A DNA stretch of 64,000 nt, taken from assembly GCA_026008535.1 (NCBI GenBank), contig BRKX01000010.1, forward strand, positions 3,671,001-3,735,000. The letters run 5' to 3'. The notes under the pieces were generated by a model. It saw nothing but the letters and a program-made list of their open reading frames with translations. It was not told where the DNA came from and searched no databases. Both the position numbers and the translations under genes were made by a program. This document shows, piece after piece, positions 56,076-64,000 of this stretch; within the stretch, counting starts at the first letter, position 1; each line of letters begins with the position of its first letter. The stretch is from Perilla frutescens (Eukaryota > Streptophyta > Magnoliopsida > Lamiales > Lamiaceae).

Positions 56076-57835
56076 TATTTCTATTGTGTTGCAAAAGTTT
56101 CAAACATGAAATGAGTAATAGAGTGGGACACCAAAATTACAAATAGGCAAGTAAAAATAGAACTATGCTATTTAAAAGGAAAATTTATGCAAATATTTAG
56201 TATATTTAATTTAGTAAAATATAGTAACTTTGTATAAAAATAGACTATAGTTTCAAGGGCAAAATTGTTATAAAATTATTTAGTAAAAATTTGATTTAAA
56301 ATAATACTTTGTCCGTAAATATTTAATAAGTTGTCTTAGTTTTTTTTTTTTTTTTTGAAAAATAAGTTGTCTTAGTTGGATTGGTTGTGTAGTGTGTAAT
56401 TAAATTCCTTTTCGGTGTTAGGGCCTTTGGTAGTTTGGTTCAAACCTTGGATAATCCAGCTAACTCATTTTCTTTTCTTTTCTTTTCTTTTTTTAATTAA
56501 AACTCTTTGGTTTTGCATACCGTAACTCATTTTCTTTTATTCTTTTTTTTTTCTGAAATTGGGAACATTGATTGAAGATCTGTGATGAATTTCCATAGTA
56601 TTTTTTTTTTTAAGAAAAAACTCTTTAGTTTTGCAGAAATGTTACAAACATTGTATCAAATTCTTGAAATATTTTTGTAATTTCAATTAAGCTTCAATTT
56701 GAGATTAAAGATAGAAACCTTTGGTATAGCTTTTACTCTTTACTGGTGACTCCTTATGTAATTTTTGTATGAACATGCACATTCTAAGTATTTTTATTTT
56801 TTTTTAATAATGATGGTAACACACCAAGTAAACTCTGCTCCTCGATCTGCAATAGTCCGTAAACCACGTAGAAGAGGTTGTACTTGACAAACTAAGTACA
56901 TTCCAAGTATCTTTTTTTTTACGTCGAGGGTAAACCACACCTAGAAGTGTCGCTATCCGAAGGTGTGCAATGGGTGAACCTCAGCCCGCTCCAATGCAAT
57001 AGTTTGCAAACCACACATATATTCTAAGGTGCGCATTGAGTGAACTCAGCTCATGTGCAATAGTCTACAAACTACACAGAAAGGGCAAACCACACTTGGA
57101 ATACTAGGTGTGACAGGCTCACATGCACGTACCTAGCCGTGTTGGTAGATATTCTAAGTGTTCTAATATAATTATGTGTAGATGCAAGTTATATTTGAGT
57201 TTGTATTTACGTACGTTGTGGCAAACGAATCAATCCAAATTGATTTTAATTTGCTAAACATGCATATTGTATTTTTCTTCTTGCAGAACTATTACTATTC
57301 ATTTCTAAATATAATATAAATACTTGCTTTAATTAATAAGATGACAGATAAAATCCTAATTATTGATGAAAGTTCTAAATAAAAAAAGTCTTCATCGACT
57401 ATATATATCCCAACAAAGAAATTAAGGGTAGTTGTGAAGGAGGAGAACGAGCGACGTTAGTATTTTGTGTTTTTTAAAGTATAGCTTTATTTTTGTTAGA
57501 TGTTCCAATAAATATTTTTAAACTAATAAAAATACCAAAATATGACAAAATATAAATTACGAATCATAAGGATATATATACATCTCTCTCTCTATATATA
57601 TATAACTATTGAGAACTGATATTATATGATTTATATCTAACAACTCTAACTCTAAACATAGTTTTTCAAAGCATTTATTTCATCGCGCTTTTAACAATTG
57701 TAAGCAATTTGATCTAATTAATTATGAACATCACTTTGGTGTTGGACGGTCAATACGGGTCAACCCAAAAAAAAAAAAAAAAACTTCAATGAGGATTGAC
57801 CCGTGTTGATACTTTTTAAGGATACATTATACCCG
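56076..57835. other. intergenic DNA before bHLH copy B
   Basis: No gene is supported. At 56820-57130 a GC-richer block repeats phrases such as GCAATAGTC(C/T)G(T/A)AAACCAC three times (loose ~80-bp period). At 57745-57830 an inverted pair CGGGTCAACCC / GATTGACCCGTG flanks a poly-A run and resembles the 31-bp repeat at 10.5 kb. Confidence 0.5.
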
Positions 57836-57965
57836 TGAAATAACTAGCTATAGGTTAGATACATTCATATATACTTCTAATTATACATGCATATGTAATA
57901 AATAAAAAGATAAAGTTCACGCATCAAGTTAATTAATATATATTTTATTTAAATTAAAAACAAGT

Positions 57966-58263
57966 TCAAAGAGGCCAATTAGCTGCAGTTTGGAACTGGG
58001 AAATTCCTCCATAGCCATCTCCGACAAGCTTTTCCATCACTTCTGCAGTTTCATACCCAGTTGTTCCCTATAATAAAAATAAAAATAAAAACCATATATT
58101 TTAATTTTAGGACAAGATGTTAACAAAGTCAAATGTCACATTATTGAATGAAATATAAAGAAAGGAATTAGGGCGTGCATGAAAATATAATTGTGTCTGC
58201 ATTAAAATGGAATCAATAAATCCGATCATATATAATCTAAATAAAATGTGACATAGCATCAAA

Positions 58264-58299
<36 letters not shown>

Positions 58300-59373
58300 A
58301 GAAAATATCTATGATTGTTGAGATTAATATTAAACATGTAGTACTTCCATGGCTTCAGCTTCAGAAGAGTTGAAATCGTAGACCAAACTTGCTGCAGACA
58401 GCTTCATAGACAGAAACTAAAAAAAACAACAAAGAAAATTCAATTAAACGAAATAAATAAATAAATGTTTCACTATAATTTATTATAGTTAATTGATCAT
58501 GATATCTTACATCAATCTGGTTTTGCAACGACCGTATATAGTTGATTATCACATCCAACATAACAGCCATCCCCATTGTCTGCGGTGAGGAAAATTAAAA
58601 TTCAATTATTTCAATGTTATCATTAACAAACTAGAAAAATTAAATAATCATAGAATTTATGTGTGTATACAATATATATGATTTCGAATTGCTAAATTTT
58701 GAAAATCAATATCAATTACCTTATAACACCCGGGAACCAAATCTTGCAAGCATTTCAGCTTGTCATTTATTTTTTCTCTCCTTACCTATTTAAAAAAAAA
58801 ACGAAAATTTCAACTTGAATCACTTGTTATATATACATACATAATTAATTGCTTGAAAAAGAAAAAATAATGAAAACAAATAGTAACATACCCTTTCAGC
58901 CAAACTATGGCTATCAGTGGCTTGCCCTCTCTTCGCTCTAACACGAATAACCTCGTTAGGTTTCTGATCACTTTCTCTTTCATCAACTCTCTTTCTCTTA
59001 TTCTATCATAAAATGAAGTAATGAAAGCATGCACAAATTATGTAACAACTAAATCTTAATTAATTTGTTGGGAAACAAATTAATTAAAAACTTTTATTTT
59101 CCATACCTTGTGAGGTCCAGAAGCAGAAGGAGATGGTTTCATCACCATGATCTCGGGCTCCGACAACGTGCTGCATCCATGGCCCGATGGAAAGAAATGA
59201 GCCATCAAATTCAGGTCGAACACTGGCACATTAGGCCCGATCGATCTCAGAATTTGATCATCATAACACAACTGATGATGATGATCAAAAAACTGGTCGT
59301 TGGATAAAGAAGTGATGCCATGAACATTTGAGAAATAGGCTTCGAATGAATCCATGTTGTTGAGAAAATTCAT
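57966..59373 (-). CDS. bHLH transcription factor, BEE1/BEE3-like (copy B), 6 exons, 231 aa
   Basis: Exons (minus) 59373-59107, 59002-58892, 58785-58720, 58579-58511, 58416-58336 and 58067-57966 correspond one to one with copy A; exons 2-6 have identical lengths. The ATG used by A is ATC here (59388-59386), so I start at the next in-frame ATG, 59373 (MNFLNNMDSFEAYF). Exon 1 ends eight codons earlier than in A, at SGPHK. The His run is three instead of six. The domain keeps RAKRGQATDSHSLAER, VRREKINDKLKCLQDLVPGC and MGMAVMLDVIINYIRSLQNQ. The exon 5 donor reads CAT|GTTTAA where A has CAG|GTTTAA, which may weaken splicing. No stop or frameshift is seen; it is functional or recently impaired. Confidence 0.82.
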
Positions 59374-59803
59374 GTATGATGAATTGATTTTCAAGAAAGA
59401 ATTCGAATGATGTATGTATATATATATATATATAATTATAATATGGTAGGTTTGAGATTGAGGTGGGTATATATACAAGTTTTTGGTGCTAATGAAATGT
59501 AACTTTCACCTTTTTTGGAATAAAGATTCTAGCTTTTGGCCCATGCATCTTACTATTAGGGTGTAAATGATAGAATTTATTTGTTGTTTATCAATTTTTC
59601 ATCGAATAAAATCTATAATTATTTTATTTTATTTTTTTTGGTGGATGTGATTTATTGGATGGACCATAATAAATTTCATTAATGTAGTAAGCGGGACCAT
59701 TAATTGCTTTTTTTGTTTGATTAAGTAAGACTGTATTGAATTCTTGATAATTGTACCTTCATTTTCAGGAAATGGGAGAGAATTTGTGTATGGGCAGTTC
59801 TTC

Positions 59804-59838
<35 letters not shown>

Positions 59839-60410
59839 GAGTAATGATTGAGCACAATATGTATATATGTACGTGGCTATGGCTAGCTAATAGCTAATAT
59901 TATTTTGATTATATATGCATTATAAATATATAACACATAATTAACTATAGAGAATTATAAATTAAATACCGCATTCTTAGTAGAAATAAAATGCATTAAT
60001 TTAGCTTTTTTTTTTTAAAAAAAAAAACAGAGTTAGGTATAGGGAAAGATTGTGGGAGTATGATGTCCTAGGCGAGGTTTCCAAAAACCGAAATTACTAA
60101 AAAAACTTAAAAAGTTTTATTATTTTGTGGGCCTGAGAAGATCGTTTCAATTAGTTCGAGAATATGGTGGATATTGATGGAGAAATGGATGGGAAAAAAT
60201 AGTTAGTTCATTATTAGTAGATATATCAATATCATTGCAAATGAAATGCATAAAGAGATTAATTAGGTAAACTATCTTATCAAGACACCACCAAATGATT
60301 TTATGTCAAAAAAAGGATACTCCAAAGGATCTTGTTTAATTAAAACTATAGAATGTTTGGATATTGTTGGTTAATTAAAAAAAGAAACTGGTAAAAGAGA
60401 TGATTAAAAG
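59374..60410 (-). promoter_or_regulatory. upstream region of bHLH copy B
   Basis: It shares long blocks with the copy A upstream DNA (for example the region around 59480-59515 and GGGAGAGAATTTGTGTATGG near 59774), with a TA-rich TATA-like run at 59416-59434. It has a (TG)n run at 59814-59838 where copy A has a TA-rich sequence. Confidence 0.45.
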
Positions 60411-60728
60411 TGATGCGATCTCTGTTCTACGGCTGCATGCATGCGGTATTCGCAGGCCCTCATTAGTTCGTTGCATGGCCACATCATCAATCCATGAGCA
60501 TTTATCTTGGTGCTTTGTTATCGTTGATTTTTGTTCATTAAGTTTGGTTTATATTCTAGCCGTAGATTTGGTGTGTGTTTTCTTTGTGAGTACAATTGAG
60601 GGCATTCTATCTCTATAAATAAGCCCCAAGCTGTATTGCTCAGTTTTGGTTTTTGATTTCCTGAAATAAAGATTAGATTCTCAAAATATCTTCATCACTT
60701 TTCTTCGCATATGTACAACTCACAAACA
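60411..60728 (+). repeat. 5' LTR of second copia element
   Basis: It is 318 bp, starts TGATGCGATC and ends ACAAACA, and includes TCTATAAATAAGCCCC (TATA, ~60610) and an AAATAAAGATT polyadenylation-like site (~60664). The 3' LTR is outside the window. Confidence 0.88.
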
Positions 60729-60733
60729 TAACA

Positions 60734-60747
60734 TGGTATCTAGAGCC
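60734..60747 (+). promoter_or_regulatory. primer-binding site of second copia
   Basis: TGGTATCTAGAGCC starts five bases after the LTR and is complementary to initiator methionine tRNA, with an extra T relative to the common form. Confidence 0.85.
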
Positions 60748-60808
60748 TAGGTTCTGCCGATGGCATACGATATTCCTAGAATTTGTTGTAATTTTACCGA
60801 TTGATTTC

Positions 60809-63800
60809 ATGATGCCAAAGCAAAACAGAAGACAACCGTGGAATCGGTTAGTTATTGAAGAACGAGGTTTTCACATTTCTGCTGAAGATGATACTGAGCA
60901 GCAAGAGCATGGGGATTGCAGTCAGAATCATGGAGCAATTACTGCTAATCGCCAGAATGACAGAACATTAGTCGGTGATGATCGAAGACCAGCAAACACT
61001 TACAGAGAACAGATGAATGATGCATTGTTTGTTCATCCGACGGATCATCCAGGTATGCAACTCACGACTGATTTGCTTACCGGTAACAATTTCCACAGTT
61101 GGCTTAGATCTATTAGGCGAGGATTGGCAGCCAAGAATAAACTCGATTTTATAGATGGATCTAATGAACCAACAGCTGATTCACCTGATTATAAACAGTG
61201 GTTAAGAGTCGATTACTTGGTATTCTCTTGGATTGTGAACTCTATTAGCAAGGAATTAAGTAGAGGATTTCAACACATTGAAAATTCGAGAGATCTATGG
61301 ATTGAGTTGAATAAGAGATTTGGAAGGACCAACGGTCCTCGGATTTATAAACTGAGACGAGAATTGGCTACTTACAGCCAGGGTAATCAATCTGTTTTAC
61401 ATTACTATAATAATTTAAAAGGCCTCTAGGATGAAATCCACCTTCTCGTGCCCTGTGAGATTTGTATTTGTGGTGCAGCTGATTCGAACAAGAAAAATGA
61501 GGAAGGAGAGCGTCTCATGCAGTTTCTGATGGGGCTCAGTGACTGTTACGAGGCTATTCGCAATCAGATCCTTATTCTAGCCCCTTTACCGTCAGTTAGT
61601 CAAGCTTATAACATGGTTTTACAAGTTGAGGATCAGAAAGGTGTATCTTCTTTATATACAGAGGAGGTTGATCATAATGCTATGTATAGCACTCAGAAGA
61701 ATTTTGGTGGGAAACAAGATGGGTACAGGCGCAGATTAACTAGAGAAGAGAAGCAGAAACTTAAATGTTCACATTGTGGAGGAAGTGGACATGAGAAACA
61801 TGAGTGTTTTGAGTTGGTTGGAGTTCCGGAGTGGTATAAGAAATACAAGATAGACAGATTCAGAAATGAAGCCAATATGGTTGAGGAAGATGACACAACA
61901 AGTATCAAAGATGGCATGTCTGTTCAGTCATAAGATTTAATGCAAGAAATGAGCAAGTTTTTCCAAACAGAGTTGGCAAAGTATCTTGGTCCTTTTATGC
62001 AGAAGGCAGGGAATACCAGTATGACTACTAATAGTGCCAATTTGGTAGAGGTTACAGAGAAAGATAAGAAAGCTTCAGATGGTTATATGGGTCATTATGC
62101 ATTTGGAACCATGGATGGAATCAATAGAACAGAATGGATCATAGATTCAGGTGCTACAATTCACATGTGTCGCAATGCATCTCTGATGCACACTATCACT
62201 AAGTTGCATGTCCCTCAGAAAATATTTCTCCCTGATGGTTCAAGCATTATAGCAGATTATACAGGGGAAGTTAAGCTGTCAGAATGTATAACTCTGCATA
62301 AGGTACTCTTCGCTCCAGCATTTACTCACAATTTCATCTCTGTGGGGGAGCTGACAAAGCATGTCAATGGAAAGGTTTTATTCTTACCTACACATTGCCT
62401 CATCCAGAGTCATAAACAAGATCATTTCCTAGGAATAGGGAAATTGAAAGGAAAATTGTATGTTATGCAGCAAGCTGTGGAAGAAATGGCATGTTCCCAT
62501 ACAATAATGCCTACCCTTACTATCAGAAATTGGCATGAGATTCTAGGGCATCCATCAGTAGGTGTCATGAAACATTTTCCACACCTGAAAAGAGCGTGTC
62601 CAGATACTAGCTATGATGCGATCAGAAGCTGTGAAGTTTGTTTTAAATCCAAACAACAGAGACTACCATTTCCTCTTAATTAGCAAAGGAATTCAAGAGC
62701 TTTTGAGTTGATTCATATGGATGTATGGGGTCCTTACCGTGAGGAGAATGTAGCCAATAGCTCATTTATCTTTACTATCGTAGAGGATTACAGTAGGTCT
62801 ACCTGGACATATCTGCTACATTCCAAGGGGCAGGTATGTAGAATTATTCAGAGTTTTATAGCCATGGTGTACACTCAATTTAACACCAAAATTGCCAAGG
62901 TCAGGAATGACAATGGAACTGAGTTCACTGGTTCTCAAACACAACTTATATTTCAGGATAATGGGATTCTTCATCAACGAAGTTGTGCTTATTCTCCACA
63001 ACAAAACGGAATTGTTGAAAGGAAGCATCGCCATCTCTTGCAAGTGGCTTGAGCCTTGATGTTTCAAAGTCAATTGCCAAGTAAGTTCTGGCCCTACTCA
63101 ATCCTACATGTCACTTGGCTTATAAATCGTACACCTGCTGCAATACTTGATTGGAAGTCACCCTATGAGGTGTTATTGCATTCACCTCCAGATTATACTG
63201 TGCTTCATCCTTTTGGGTGCCTCAGCTATGCAGAAAATGTGTCTCATGTCTAAGTTTGATGCTCGAAGTTATAAATGTATATTTCTTGGTCATGTTGCAA
63301 ATAAGAAGGGATTCATATTATATGATGTGGAGAAATGTCAACTCTTGGTTTCTAGAGATGTGAAGTTTATTGATGATACATTTCCTTTGCAAGACTCTTC
63401 ACACTCTATGTTACCCTTCTCCTCATTTCCACATATTTCTTCGGATCCTATTTCTTCCACTTATCTTCCTGCAGATGACATTGACGCTCTTTTACCTGAG
63501 ATAGATACTTCTCCTCATCAACATTCTCCATCTATTCCTGCCTCAGAAGTCCATTCACCCACAGCTCCATTGGACACACTTCGCCGAAGCCAAAGACAGG
63601 CTAAGGCACCTTCTTACTTGCAAGACTATGTTTGCAATATCTCAGCAAATTGCCCTGATGCTGCAACTTGTTCCACATCCTCACCTCCCACATTTCCTTA
63701 TCTTACTTCTCCTGTACTTACTCCCTCATACATGACTTTTCTTGCCAATGTACAAAGTCTACAAGAGCCTCGGTCTTACTCAGAAGCCAGTCAGTTCATA

Positions 63801-64000
63801 GAGTGGACTGAAGCCATGCAATCAGAATTGCAGGCTCTGGAACGCAATCACACCTGGGAACTCACATCTTTACCACCTGGTAAACGTGCCATAGGGTCTA
63901 AGTGGGTATTCAAGGTGAAACTTAAGGCTGATGGGACTGTTGAGCGCTTCAAAGCACGGCTCGTAGCCAAAGGTTACAAGCAGGAATATGGTGTGGATTA
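60809..64000 (+). pseudogene. second copia gag-pol polyprotein with four stops and a frameshift
   Basis: From ATG 60809 one frame carries the gag domain (NNFHSWLRSIRRGLAAKNK) and a CCHC knuckle (CSHCGGSGHEKHECF). Protease has WIIDSGATIHM, and integrase has WHEILGHPS, CEVC, Asp in HMDVWGP, Asp in RNDNGTEF and Glu in QNGIVERK. In-frame stops are TAG 61427-61429, TAA 61931-61933, TAG 62681-62683 and TGA 63050-63052. Near 63245 the frame shifts by one; the new frame is open to 64000 with SKFDARSYKCIFLGH, a Ser/Pro-rich linker and the start of RT (KRAIGSKWVFKVK, KARLVAKGYKQEYGVD). The rest of RT and RNase H lie outside the window. Confidence 0.9.

Larger units (their letters stand above)
57836..60410 (-). 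repeat. segmental duplication, copy B (bHLH gene plus flanks)
   Basis: This is the counterpart of 41157-43829 in the same orientation, 16.7 kb away. Homology stops on the right exactly where the second copia LTR starts (60411), so the original right limit is hidden. Confidence 0.9.
60411..64000 (+). mobile_element. second Ty1/copia retrotransposon, degraded, cut by window edge
   Basis: The 5' LTR (60411-60728), PBS and a gag-protease-integrase-RT coding region are present; RT is cut at 64000. The five bases before the LTR are AAAAG. Its sequence and LTR differ from the copia at 44.3 kb, so it is a separate family. Four nonsense codons and one frameshift show it is inactive. Confidence 0.93.

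Noticed and set aside
56820..57130. Repeated GCAATAGTC...AAACCACAC block as a gene or CRISPR-like array
   Set aside because: Repeats are imperfect and unequally spaced, in plant intergenic DNA with no associated genes; it is a decayed repeat.

Overview
This is nuclear DNA of a flowering plant, most likely a dicot. The signs are AT-rich intergenic DNA with long AAT, CT and TA microsatellites, spliced genes with GT-AG introns, a CC-NBS-LRR resistance gene, two BEE-type bHLH genes, and plant-type gypsy, copia, CACTA, Mutator, hAT and Stowaway elements. No bacterial, organellar or CRISPR feature was seen. About two thirds of the window is transposon-derived, and most element genes carry visible breaks.

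Layout. 1-4.8 kb: 3' part of a Ty3/gypsy retrotransposon whose single gag-pol frame is cut by two nonsense codons. 5.2-6.1 kb (-): broken NAM-associated (PIF/Harbinger companion-like) gene. 7.7-8.8 kb: LTR-like remnant. 9.8-11.35 kb: non-autonomous hAT element with an 8-bp target duplication. 14.0-17.5 kb (+): CC-NBS-LRR gene with six near-identical 141-bp LRR units, and a C-terminus separated by a frameshift. 18.1-19.6 kb: LTR-like remnant. 20.86-38.55 kb: a 17.7-kb Mutator-like element (MULE) with ~100-bp hairpin-bearing inverted repeats. It carries a FAR1-type transposase gene (+) converging on a multi-exon Ulp1 (C48) protease gene (-). An 8.26-kb CACTA element with its own two genes sits in an intron of the MULE transposase, flanked by a GTA duplication.

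39.3-39.7 kb: Stowaway MITE. 41.3-42.7 kb (-): bHLH gene A. 44.27-49.50 kb: complete Ty1/copia element with two 254-bp LTRs and a GATAG duplication. 50-57 kb: small repeats, SINE-like sequence, a hAT MITE and foldback elements. 58.0-59.4 kb (-): bHLH gene B, a copy of A within a duplicated block of about 2.6 kb. 60.41 kb to the end: a second Ty1/copia element, degraded and cut by the window edge.

Working host genes that look plausible are bHLH A, probably bHLH B, and the NLR, possibly as a truncated protein. The most unusual structures are three. The MULE introns in both convergent genes are filled with a short TAGTGATACTT motif in the sense orientation of each gene. The LRR array shows alternating dimers. 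The bHLH duplication has a copy whose ancestral start codon and one splice-donor context have changed. All calls come from reading the sequence; no database search was possible.
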